Assembly (NCBI GenBank): GCA_020024155.1
Contig: JAHHUE010000066.1
Span: forward strand, 1 to 8,452
DNA length: 8,452 bases
Direction: 5' to 3'
Source of the DNA: Oscillospiraceae bacterium
GTDB taxonomy: Bacteria > Bacillota > Clostridia > Oscillospirales > Ruminococcaceae
Shown piece by piece: positions 1 to 6,047 of the stretch. Position numbers and translations under genes: made by a program. Each line of letters opens with the position of its first letter. The stretch's first letter is position 1. Under the pieces are notes generated by a model. It was not told the DNA's origin and did not search any database. It saw only the letters and a program-made list of their open reading frames with translations.

Positions 1-12
1 CAATTTATAAAG

Positions 13-49
13 AAAATGGAGTGTATCAAAGTCTGATACACTCCATTTT
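13..49. terminator. Bidirectional rho-independent terminator
   Basis: A perfect 16-bp stem (13-28 pairing with 34-49) encloses a 5-nt loop. On the plus strand it is followed by TTTTGCTTTTT, and on the minus strand by TTTTCTTTATAA, so it can stop transcription from either side. It lies about 90 nt beyond the stop of the minus-strand CPBP protease gene and is probably its terminator. It may also end a plus-strand gene lying left of the window. The 49-138 stretch between it and the protease stop holds nothing else I can recognise. Confidence 0.85.
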
Positions 50-138
50 GCTTTTTGGTATTTCCAAAACATCTTTATTGGGCATAGATATGATGATATA
101 TTTCTTTTTAGTTTTATTATAAATTTAATTGATAGATA

Positions 139-891
139 TTATGTTTTTTGTTTTTCGTATATATAACAAATAATAATAGATAATATTGCCATAACAATTA
201 AAGTGAGAATACAACTGATTATACTAAAAGAAACTACAAAAACTGCTGATAAACCATTTATCAAACAATGCATCAGAATACATGGAAAATTACCATTTGA
301 AATTTTACGAATTGTAGCGAGAGCATAGCTTAATGTAAGACACATAATTCCAAAAAGAAAGTAGTTCATATCTGCATTGCTTGTACCTTTTATAAAAAAC
401 AGAGGTAAATGCCATATCCACCAAATTATAGCAGTAAATAATGTGGCAAGATGAAAACCAAATTTTTTTTCAAGTTCAGTCTGTAAAATCATTCTCCATC
501 CAACTTCTTCATTACCACCACAAAATAGCATCATTGGTAAAATTATAACCAACATAAAAGCAGGAGCTCCAAACTGAAATCCGTTAATTTTACACCCTAA
601 AAAGTAGTAAATAAATACAAAAAGAATAATACATAAATATGTAAAAACGCTGTGTTTTGCATCAAATATCTGTTTGAGCCATTCTTTAAAATTGCTAATA
701 GATTTGTTTCTTTTAAGTGTTATGTATGAAGCAACTGTTGGAGAAAAACCACCAATAAAGAAAAATATCTTTAAAAGTGGATTGTTTATTGATAAATCAA
801 AAAATTGACTTAAAGTAACGCAAGAACCCCAACCAAAAATCATAAGTATGAAAGTAATGATTAAAAACTCATGTACAATTTTTTTATTCAT
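139..891 (-). CDS. CPBP family intramembrane metalloprotease
   Basis: This is a 250-residue, very hydrophobic protein with about seven or eight likely membrane spans (for example residues 8-30, 40-58, 82-98, 110-125, 146-168, 176-192, 205-220, 222-245). The three conserved motifs of the CPBP/Abi (CAAX-protease-like) family are visible: EEVGWR with E128, E129 and R133; a W157-xxx-H161 motif in WWIWHLP; and H208-xxx-N212 in MHCLIN. These acidic and His residues form the proposed metal-dependent active site inside the membrane. Family members include prenyl-protein proteases and bacteriocin self-immunity proteins; the substrate here is unknown. The ATG start has an AAGG about 8 nt upstream and its own promoter at 918-946, so it need not belong to the acyl-carrier operon ahead of it. 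The family call is firm and the biological role is open. Confidence 0.9.
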   Translation of the reverse strand: MNKKIVHEFLIITFILMIFGWGSCVTLSQFFDLSINNPLLKIFFFIGGFSPTVASYITLKRNKSISNFKEWLKQIFDAKHSVFTYLCIILFVFIYYFLGCKINGFQFGAPAFMLVIILPMMLFCGGNEEVGWRMILQTELEKKFGFHLATLFTAIIWWIWHLPLFFIKGTSNADMNYFLFGIMCLTLSYALATIRKISNGNFPCILMHCLINGLSAVFVVSFSIISCILTLIVMAILSIIICYIYEKQKT

Positions 892-917
892 ATAAAAGAC
901 CTTTTTTAGTTAATCAT

Positions 918-946
918 AATATAAATAATATATATTTAATTGTCAG
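918..946 (-). promoter_or_regulatory. Sigma-A-type promoter of the CPBP protease gene
   Basis: On the minus strand, CTGACA (-35, at 946-941) is separated by 17 nt from TATATT (-10, at 923-918). Each hexamer differs from consensus at one position. Transcription would start near 911, leaving a leader of about 20 nt before the ATG at 891. The region is very AT-rich, so some risk of a chance match remains. Confidence 0.55.
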
Positions 947-967
947 TAATTAAATATTATACTTATT

Positions 968-1945
968 TTATCCTAAGTTCATTCTGTCTTGGTCACCGTC
1001 AGCTTTAAACATCATAAAATTATCAGTATCACTTGTAAAGAAATAATAATCTATATTTTCTTGCAAAAGAGGATTAAGATAGTTTGGAATAATATTTGTA
1101 TCAGTATCTTCTCTAAGGCTAAAACCGGCTTTTTTACCGTCTATACCAAAGCAATACATATCGCAGTATTCACAGTTGTATTGTTCCATAAGACCATCTA
1201 TATGCCCATTTAATAGGCTAATATCATTAGAACAGCCAATATAATCTACAAGCCTTAAAACAAAGCCCTCATCGCTTTCGTTAACTCTAAATACAACAAG
1301 GCTTTTGCAGATATTATTATCATATAAACCAAATATTTTATATTTATAGTGAGGATAGTTAAAGTATCTTTTATTTATGTACCAATAGTCTTTATGTGGT
1401 GTTGAAGAATTAAAGTTGTTGAAATTCTCTTTTACCTCATCAATATTTTTGAACTCTTTTAAAACAGAAGTAGTGGGGCAGCATGATAATATATTTTTGT
1501 TATTAACCACAGCTATTTTGTATTCTGGCAAGTTTCTTAAACGATAGTAATGATTCATTTTATCTGGATGATACCCAAGAAAAGTGTAAAAAGGCATTGT
1601 GTTTTTGCGAATATTATTGCAGGAAATATTTTTGGCTTCTGTGAGTTCCTGCATTTTGCTCATAAGAGCAAGGCCAAGACCATTTTTACCTTTTTTTGCA
1701 CACCATATTGAAATCCATATATCGCTGTTTTCTTCCTTAGAGCATTTTATATATCCACAGATAGATGCAATTTCACCATCATCTTCAAGACAGTAAAAGT
1801 TTGTCCATTCACCATCAACATAGTAATAATCAAAAAGCTGAGAGTTATTAATTAAAGGATGTTTACTACCCCAGTTTGAATTGAGAAAATCAACTATTTT
1901 ATCTTTTTCTGAAAGTTTAATTCTTTTTATAACTTCGTTACTCAA
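968..1945 (-). CDS. Probable tandem GNAT-fold acyltransferase
   Basis: This 325-residue soluble protein resembles GNAT acyltransferases. In the first half, an acetyl-CoA-loop-like GKNGLGLALM (residues 86-95) sits after a W-I-S-I-W strand, and NTMPFYTFLGYH (115-126) matches the late GNAT region where N and Y contact the acyl donor. The second half (about 165-325) looks like a second, diverged GNAT domain, with CDMYCFG then GF, and ends in a distinctive FKADGDQDR segment. I infer that it is the transfer enzyme of the pathway, moving the ACP-bound acyl group (or an acetyl group) onto an amine or hydroxyl. The start is TTG at 1945: GGAGG lies 8 nt upstream, inside the last codons of the SDR gene. 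The 8-nt overlap TTGAGTAA implies translational coupling. No convincing terminator follows its stop. Confidence 0.7.
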   Translation of the reverse strand: MSNEVIKRIKLSEKDKIVDFLNSNWGSKHPLINNSQLFDYYYVDGEWTNFYCLEDDGEIASICGYIKCSKEENSDIWISIWCAKKGKNGLGLALMSKMQELTEAKNISCNNIRKNTMPFYTFLGYHPDKMNHYYRLRNLPEYKIAVVNNKNILSCCPTTSVLKEFKNIDEVKENFNNFNSSTPHKDYWYINKRYFNYPHYKYKIFGLYDNNICKSLVVFRVNESDEGFVLRLVDYIGCSNDISLLNGHIDGLMEQYNCEYCDMYCFGIDGKKAGFSLREDTDTNIIPNYLNPLLQENIDYYFFTSDTDNFMMFKADGDQDRMNLG

Positions 1946-2666
1946 TTATACTGCCTCCGGTAATAGGAAGATTAACACCAGTGATATAACTAGCATCATC
2001 ACTTAAAAGAAATGCCATTGCTGGCACAACATCTTTAACAGTTGCGTTTCTTTTCATTGGATGAGCAGCGGCCGCAGATTCAACTATAATATGGCTTGTT
2101 TCAGCAAGAAACTTTGTTTCTATCATACTTGGACTAATGCTGTTTACAGTGATGCCACTTGGAGCATAATCAGTTGCAAGGCTTTTCATAAGTCCAACAA
2201 TAGAATTTTTTGCCATAATGTATGCTGCTGTATTTTTTGGAGGATTTGAAAGCACATAACTTGTTGCCATAAATAAAATTCTGCCATATTTAGCTTTTGC
2301 CATTTTAGGAACAATAGCTTTGCAAATTTTAACAGCACTCATAACTTGTACATTCATATCAAGCAAAAATCGTTCTTCATCAAAATTTTTAAATTTTGTG
2401 TTGATAACTCTAAGAGCAGGAAGATGTATGAAATGAGTTGGAGAGAAGTTTTTTATTTTTTCAACAAATTTGTCAGTATCTTCGCTATCAGATAAGTTTA
2501 CATTAAAAAATTCTGAATCAACATTATGTTCTTTACAGAAACTTTTCAATCTTTCAAAATCACTGAAACCTTGAAGTAAAAATTTTGAATTATTATTGTT
2601 AAGTGTTTTGATAAGCTCATATCCAATATCACTTGTTGCGCCTGTTATAAGATAAATTTTGTTCAT
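1938..2666 (-). CDS. SDR family NAD(P)-dependent oxidoreductase (FabG-like)
   Basis: This 242-residue protein is a classical short-chain dehydrogenase/reductase of normal length. It has the nucleotide-binding TGATSDIG (residues 8-15) at the first beta strand, a helix-4 Asn (N105 in MNVQ), the catalytic Ser S136, and Y149-xxx-K153. The late region (P179 in ISPSMIETKF, then the C-terminal TGVNLPITGG) is FabG-like. The usual NNAG motif is replaced by HLPAL around residues 81-85, which sets it apart from housekeeping FabG. Beside an ACP and a MaoC hydratase it most likely reduces an ACP- or CoA-bound keto group, but its exact substrate is unknown. It shares one base with the MaoC stop (TAATG) and has AGGAG 10 nt upstream, so it is co-translated with that gene. 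Confidence 0.88.
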   Translation of the reverse strand: MNKIYLITGATSDIGYELIKTLNNNNSKFLLQGFSDFERLKSFCKEHNVDSEFFNVNLSDSEDTDKFVEKIKNFSPTHFIHLPALRVINTKFKNFDEERFLLDMNVQVMSAVKICKAIVPKMAKAKYGRILFMATSYVLSNPPKNTAAYIMAKNSIVGLMKSLATDYAPSGITVNSISPSMIETKFLAETSHIIVESAAAAHPMKRNATVKDVVPAMAFLLSDDASYITGVNLPITGGSIIE

Positions 2667-3082
2667 TATTCTCTCACTCCTGCCTGAATTACTGCTTTAC
2701 ATACTTTTTTACCATCTTGATTTGTTATATTACCCTTTATTGTAACAGTTTTAAAAGTATTGTGTATTTCGGTTATTTTGCCTGTTACAGTAAGAGTGTC
2801 ACCGGGGAAAACAGGGTTTAAAAATTTTGTTTCTACACTGTGTAAAAGGCAGTGTTCACCAGGAAGATAAACCCCTGCAAGAGTAGAAAACATACTGCCA
2901 AAAAGCATACCGTGGCAAACTCTTGCTTTAAATCCGTGAGTTTGAGCATATTCACTACTTACATGAATTGGACTTACATCACCTGTAATATCAATAAATT
3001 TATCCATCATTTCTTCTGTTATAGAAACGGTAAAGCTTTCAGTTAAGCCGACAGAAAGCTCATTTAATTTATAACTGTTCAT
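2666..3082 (-). CDS. MaoC family (R-specific hydratase-like) dehydratase
   Basis: This 138-residue single hot-dog domain has the standalone MaoC/PhaJ length. The hydratase-2 motif is present as D35-V-S-P-I-H40, where D35 and H40 are the expected catalytic pair, followed by HGML (57-60) and the typical KFLNPVFPGDTL segment (86-97). The family adds water to, or removes it from, (R)-3-hydroxyacyl thioesters on CoA or ACP. In this operon I infer that it dehydrates a hydroxyacyl group carried by the neighbouring ACP, although simple crotonase-like chemistry on CoA esters is possible. The ATG at 3082 is preceded by AAAGAGG with a 5-nt gap. It is the first gene of the MaoC-SDR-GNAT unit. Confidence 0.9.
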   Translation of the reverse strand: MNSYKLNELSVGLTESFTVSITEEMMDKFIDITGDVSPIHVSSEYAQTHGFKARVCHGMLFGSMFSTLAGVYLPGEHCLLHSVETKFLNPVFPGDTLTVTGKITEIHNTFKTVTIKGNITNQDGKKVCKAVIQAGVRE

Positions 3083-3099
3083 AAAAACCTCTTTAATAA

Positions 3100-3140
3100 T
3101 TATATTTAATATATCTTATCATAAATAATAAGTAAGTTGC
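3100..3140 (-). promoter_or_regulatory. Candidate promoter of the MaoC-SDR-GNAT unit
   Basis: A terminator at 3149-3181 isolates the MaoC gene from the ACP gene, so a promoter is expected here. The best minus-strand match I see is TTGCAA as -35, then about 18 nt, then TAAGAT as -10. The -10 is weak and the region is AT-rich, so the exact hexamers are uncertain. Confidence 0.35.
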
Positions 3141-3148
3141 AATAGAAC

Positions 3149-3181
3149 AAAAAAACAGTCCGGCAAATAATACCGGACTGT
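3149..3181 (-). terminator. Rho-independent terminator after the ACP gene
   Basis: On the minus strand, ACAGTCCGG (3181-3173) pairs perfectly with CCGGACTGT (3163-3155) around a 9-nt loop, followed by a run of seven Ts. It starts 14 nt after the ACP stop codon. It ends the HAD-IIIC-ACP transcript and separates it from the MaoC-SDR-GNAT unit, unless there is read-through. Confidence 0.9.
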
Positions 3182-3194
3182 GAATAACTATTTA

Positions 3195-3437
3195 TTAACC
3201 AACAAGTTTCATAACAAGGTCAGCCATATCGCCAACATTTGCAAGGTGGCTTACTTCATCAAGTTTAATTTTGATGTTGAATTTTTTTTCAATAGCAACC
3301 AAAAGATTGATTTGTTCAAGGCTGTCCCAATCTTCGATGTCATCAGCTGTTGTTTCGTCAGAGAGAACGATTTCATCATCGTCAAAAATGTCTCTGAAAA
3401 TTGTTGTTAATTCTTCAAAAATAGCTTCTCTAGTCAT
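3195..3437 (-). CDS. Acyl carrier protein
   Basis: This 80-residue acidic protein has the four-helix ACP pattern and the phosphopantetheine attachment motif D38-S39-L40 in DWDSLEQINLL, with S39 as the modified residue. Its divergence from typical AcpP (WDSLEQINLLVAIEKKF rather than DSLDTVELVMALEEEF) and its position after an FkbH-like gene mark it as a dedicated carrier, not the fatty-acid ACP. It begins 8 nt after the HAD-IIIC stop. Its GAGG lies in the last codons of that gene, 13 nt from the ATG, so translation is probably coupled. It needs a holo-ACP synthase encoded elsewhere. Confidence 0.95.
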   Translation of the reverse strand: MTREAIFEELTTIFRDIFDDDEIVLSDETTADDIEDWDSLEQINLLVAIEKKFNIKIKLDEVSHLANVGDMADLVMKLVG

Positions 3438-3445
3438 AATACTTT

Positions 3446-5224
3446 TTAAACCTCTTCCATTTTAATAACTTCGTTTTTGTTTTTGTAATCATCAGGGATT
3501 GTGTAAGTGTATTTTTTCTCTGTTTCTGTTTCACTTACAAGGGTAAAACCAATACTTTCATAGAAATCTTTAAGGATAACATTTTTAGCAGTTGGTAGAT
3601 AACTTGCATTGATTGTTGTTATACCACGTTTTATACACTGACTAATAACATAATCAAACAAGGCAAATTCAAAATGACGCTTAAATACACGGCAACTCAT
3701 TACCCACAAATCAATTGTAGCAGTTTTATCTTCAACAGATGCGATAAAACAAGTTGTTATACCGTTATCACCAAATTTATCAACAAGTTTCGCATAAGCA
3801 GAAATATAATTTTCTTTATCAGATATAATTTCATCAATCTCGGATTGCGTGTATCTTCTTGTTGTAAAGTTAAATTGGTTTGTTTTATTTATAAGCTGTG
3901 TAATTCTCTCAATATGAGCAGTTGAGAAAGCATCAATTTCAGCAGTCATATTAAGGCTGAGAAGATAATCGGTATAATCGACAAAAGATGCTTCTTCCTG
4001 AGCACGCATAGCATTTTGTTTGTACATTTCATTACGCTTTGCATCATCATTTGTAAAAGCTGTAATTTCAAAAAAACCTGCACGGTCAATAGCTTTTATA
4101 TATTCTTCTGGACTGTTAACTTCAGGAACAGTAACTGCAAGAGAATTTCTTACAATATCCCTTTCAACAGGGTTATCGTCTATAAATACACAGCTATCTT
4201 CACCAATATTTATTTCTTTTGCTATGTTTGCAATGTTAATATTTTTTGGTTCCCAGTTTGCCTTAAAGCAGATAAAATCTTCAATATTAAGAGGGGCTTC
4301 TTTGCGCTTTGAGAAACCTTGCTTTGCAATATCTTCTTCGTTTTTAGAACAAACATTAAGCATAATTCCAACACCAGTCAATTTTTTAAGGTATGACTGG
4401 AATTCAGTGTAGGACATACCGGCAGGCTGTTCGTTACCAATGGTAATACCTTCCACTCCGTCATCACCGATAACACCACCCCAAAGAGTGTTGTCAAGGT
4501 CACATATAACACTTTTTTTGTTTTTGCCTAAACTAGATTTGATTATTTTTGCGATGCTGAAAGTAAGTTCAGGAATTTTATCAACTGAAATTGCATATTT
4601 GTAAAGATACCAACTTTCAAGATTGAGCCAGTTATCAAGACCAGCAAGAGTTGAAAGATAGTCAATGTCATTGATAAAGAAATTTTCTGTATTATTTGCA
4701 AAATCAGCAATCATAAGGTTGAGTCTTGTGGTGTAATTTACAACACCTTGTGGAACAACAGCGTCTTTGTTGCCGTAAATGCGATAAAATGGTTTTTCAA
4801 AGTTGTTTGCAATAACAACAGCACCATAGTTAAGTGCTTTTTGATAACATGATTTGAATTTTGTGAATTCTCTTGAAAGTTTTTCCTCTACTTTTTGGGT
4901 ACTGTCTGTTGGCAAAGGAAGATTTTCAAGGTTTTTACTTGTTGTGTGTATATATATGAAATCAGGCTTAAAATCTTTCAAAGAGCCGTCATCAAACATA
5001 ATATCTTCATAATATCTTGCATATTGTCCTTGATAGAACACAGGTTTTATACCATAATTGAGCAAAAATAATTCCAAGATGTTTTTAATTTCACCGATTG
5101 TTGAACCACTGAGAATAGCGATTCTTTTTTCAATCAGACCATCTTTGAGTAAAAGCTCTTTTTTAAGCTTTTTCTTTTTTTGCAGAATTTCATTTGCATC
5201 AAAAGGATAATCAAAAACTGACAA
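3446..5224 (-). CDS. FkbH-like HAD-IIIC family protein (probable glyceryl-ACP loading enzyme)
   Basis: This 592-residue protein has the domain order of FkbH-like enzymes. An N-terminal SGNH-like region (about 35-215, with ILSGST at 37-42) is followed by a HAD-IIIC domain with D242-L-D244-N-T246, S293 in NVCSKN, K327 in WEPK and D349-D350 in FIDDN. A C-terminal GNAT-like domain (about 425-565) contains the family hallmark NKTNQFNFTTRRY. Characterised relatives (FkbH, OzmB) take 1,3-bisphosphoglycerate, remove phosphate and place a D-glyceryl group on an ACP. The ACP gene next door supports the same job here. The first in-frame start is TTG at 5224, with AAGGAG 9 nt upstream and an in-frame TGA two codons before it. 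Transcription is from the promoter at 5261-5289. Family assignment is firm; glyceryl as the actual substrate is inferred. Confidence 0.92.
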   Translation of the reverse strand: MSVFDYPFDANEILQKKKKLKKELLLKDGLIEKRIAILSGSTIGEIKNILELFLLNYGIKPVFYQGQYARYYEDIMFDDGSLKDFKPDFIYIHTTSKNLENLPLPTDSTQKVEEKLSREFTKFKSCYQKALNYGAVVIANNFEKPFYRIYGNKDAVVPQGVVNYTTRLNLMIADFANNTENFFINDIDYLSTLAGLDNWLNLESWYLYKYAISVDKIPELTFSIAKIIKSSLGKNKKSVICDLDNTLWGGVIGDDGVEGITIGNEQPAGMSYTEFQSYLKKLTGVGIMLNVCSKNEEDIAKQGFSKRKEAPLNIEDFICFKANWEPKNINIANIAKEINIGEDSCVFIDDNPVERDIVRNSLAVTVPEVNSPEEYIKAIDRAGFFEITAFTNDDAKRNEMYKQNAMRAQEEASFVDYTDYLLSLNMTAEIDAFSTAHIERITQLINKTNQFNFTTRRYTQSEIDEIISDKENYISAYAKLVDKFGDNGITTCFIASVEDKTATIDLWVMSCRVFKRHFEFALFDYVISQCIKRGITTINASYLPTAKNVILKDFYESIGFTLVSETETEKKYTYTIPDDYKNKNEVIKMEEV

Positions 5225-5260
5225 AATTCAACACTCCTTATATATAGATATTTTTAACAA

Positions 5261-5289
5261 AGTATAACATAAAAAAGTTAAACAATCAA
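5261..5289 (-). promoter_or_regulatory. Extended -10 sigma-A promoter of the HAD-IIIC-ACP unit
   Basis: On the minus strand, TTGATT (5289-5284) is followed by exactly 17 nt and TATACT (5266-5261), with a TG one base before the -10 (TGTTATACT). Both hexamers differ little from consensus. The start site would fall near 5254, about 15 nt before the AAGGAG ribosome site and about 30 nt before the TTG start. Confidence 0.7.
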
Positions 5290-5304
5290 CAAAATAAAAC
5301 ATAT

Positions 5305-5322
5305 ATGTTATTCAAATAACAT
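5305..5322. promoter_or_regulatory. Palindrome upstream of the HAD-IIIC promoter, possible operator
   Basis: ATGTTAT and ATAACAT form a perfect 7-bp inverted repeat around a 4-nt centre, ending 15 nt upstream of the -35 element. The size and place suit a dimeric regulator. In DNA this AT-rich it could also arise by chance. Confidence 0.25.
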
Positions 5323-5439
5323 CTAAAATTAAATATATAATATTGTTGTATATAAATTGTCACATTTTAAGTGTTGAATTTTGCAGATGAAAAAAGTATA
5401 ATCATAAAGAACATCTATATTATTATAGAGAAATATGAC

Positions 5440-5739
5440 TTATAGACCAAAATCTTCAAGACGGCTTTGTAGCTGGTTGAGAGAAGATACTTTTATACCT
5501 TTTCTCAAAAGCTCAATATCGTTTTCTGGCAAAAGATGTGTGTATATCTCATACACAACGACAGGTGTTTGTTTGTCTTCTTCAAAAACGGCAACTTTTC
5601 CACCATAGTCAGATATAATATAATTGCAGTTATCAGTGGATATATTGTCAGCTTTTTCTTTTGGAAATAAATTATAGATGCTTACCATTATTAAAATGGC
5701 ACAAAATATTGTAGAAAGTGCAATAAACAGTTTTTTCAT
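5440..5739 (-). CDS. Small membrane-anchored protein, BofC C-terminal-domain-like
   Basis: This 99-residue protein has a basic MKK start, one hydrophobic segment (residues 4-24) and an extracytoplasmic tail of about 75 residues. There is no lipobox, so it looks like a signal anchor or an uncleaved signal peptide. The tail (YIISDYGGKVAVFEED, then VVYEIYTHLLPENDIELLRKGI, then LQSRLEDFG) has the pattern I associate with small clostridial proteins annotated as BofC C-terminal-domain proteins. BofC of Bacillus restrains the SpoIVB protease during sporulation, but the function of these stand-alone versions is not known to me. The ATG at 5739 has GAGG 7 nt upstream. It is divergent from the PBP gene across a duplicated control region. 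No strong terminator follows it, so read-through toward the HAD-IIIC gene is possible. Confidence 0.65.
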   Translation of the reverse strand: MKKLFIALSTIFCAILIMVSIYNLFPKEKADNISTDNCNYIISDYGGKVAVFEEDKQTPVVVYEIYTHLLPENDIELLRKGIKVSSLNQLQSRLEDFGL

Positions 5740-5758
5740 AATATAACCTCACTTTATG

Positions 5759-5764
5759 ATTATA
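5759..5764 (-). promoter_or_regulatory. Candidate -10 element of the small membrane protein gene
   Basis: A perfect TATAAT reads on the minus strand at 5764-5759, about 20 nt before the ATG at 5739. No good -35 is seen at 16-18 nt (TATTTT at 17 nt is poor), and the leader would be only about 13 nt. The site overlaps the left edge of the duplicated unit, which may have supplied or altered this promoter. Confidence 0.35.
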
Positions 5765-5767
5765 TTT

Positions 5768-5800
5768 TTGCTGATTTTGCAAAAATAATACAATTTATTC
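5768..5800. repeat. 33-bp exact direct repeat, copy 1
   Basis: Thirty-three consecutive bases are identical to 5973-6005, beginning TTGCTGATTTTGCAAAA and ending ACAATTTATTC. It contains the 10-bp palindrome TTTTGCAAAA (5775-5784) and a TACAAT that could serve as a plus-strand -10. Its complete conservation inside an otherwise diverged duplication suggests it is under selection, for example as a promoter or protein-binding site. Confidence 0.9.
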
Positions 5801-5841
5801 TACACATATTTATTTATATATGTGAATATAAGGTAAAACTT

Positions 5842-5945
5842 ATTAAAAGGACTATTAAATACTTCTAATCACAGAAATATATTAGAAAAAATGGATACAA
5901 CTGGATAAGTTAACAAAACAACTTAATGGAAGTATGTGGAATATA
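5842..5945 (+). pseudogene. Decayed duplicate of the PBP gene 5' end
   Basis: This stretch aligns with the first codons of the PBP gene. AAGGT is followed by ATTAAAAGG, matching GAGGT then ATCAAAAAG in the intact copy. Further on, reading from 5904 gives DKLTKQLNGSMW, against DKSTKKRKGSVW in the PBP. The two parts lie in different frames: the ATT frame reaches a stop after eight codons (TAA at 5866) and the later frame ends at TAA 5991-5993. It therefore cannot make a PBP and reads as a fossil of the duplication. Confidence 0.55.
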
Positions 5946-5972
5946 TTAGCTCCTTACGGTTATATTTTACTA

Positions 5973-6005
5973 TTGCTGATTTTGCAAAAATAATACAATT
6001 TATTC
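5973..6005. repeat. 33-bp exact direct repeat, copy 2 (PBP promoter region)
   Basis: It is identical to 5768-5800 and lies about 28 nt upstream of the PBP ribosome site, where the PBP promoter should be. Possible hexamers are TTGCTG with TACAAT at 15 nt, or TTTACT with AATAAT at 17 nt, using flanking bases not conserved in copy 1. Neither is convincing, so I mark it as the likely promoter or operator region without fixing the boxes. Confidence 0.6.
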
Positions 6006-6032
6006 AGTACATATTCATTTATGTATGTAAAT

Positions 6033-6039
6033 GGGAGGT
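6033..6039 (+). promoter_or_regulatory. PBP ribosome binding site that decides the start
   Basis: GGGAGGT is an excellent Shine-Dalgarno. Counting 8 nt on gives ATC at 6048-6050, in frame with the PBP. The ATG at 6041 is only 1 nt away and out of frame (stop after six codons), and the ATG at 6031 overlaps the site and is also out of frame. No ribosome site precedes the first in-frame ATG at 6174. Confidence 0.7.
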
Positions 6040-6047
6040 AATGTCTT

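Larger units (their letters stand above)
5746..5950. repeat. Tandem duplication, upstream (decayed) unit
   Basis: This unit aligns with about 5951-6160 at an offset of 205-210 nt. Shared pieces in order are CTC..TTA.G.TTATATTT; an exact 33-bp element; an AT-rich stretch matching at about 27 of 36 positions; an AAGGTAA ribosome site; and GATAAGT.AACAAAA...AGT.T.TGGA, where 5901-5940 and 6111-6150 match at about 29 of 40 positions. The order is the same throughout, which points to one ancestral duplication of the PBP promoter and early coding region. The upstream unit also borders the ribosome site of the divergent small membrane protein. Confidence 0.75.

Noticed and set aside
932..958. Inverted repeat around the CPBP promoter as a terminator of the GNAT gene
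   Set aside because: Only about 5 A-T pairs and no T tract; more likely chance in AT-rich DNA.
4016..4412. Plus-strand open frames of 98 and 130 codons inside the HAD-IIIC gene
   Set aside because: They lie antisense to a well-supported coding region, lack ribosome sites and show no recognisable protein features.
5414..5429. Small hairpin (TCTATA with TATAGA) after the BofC-like gene as a terminator
   Set aside because: A 6-bp stem made mostly of A-T pairs with no clear T run; too weak.
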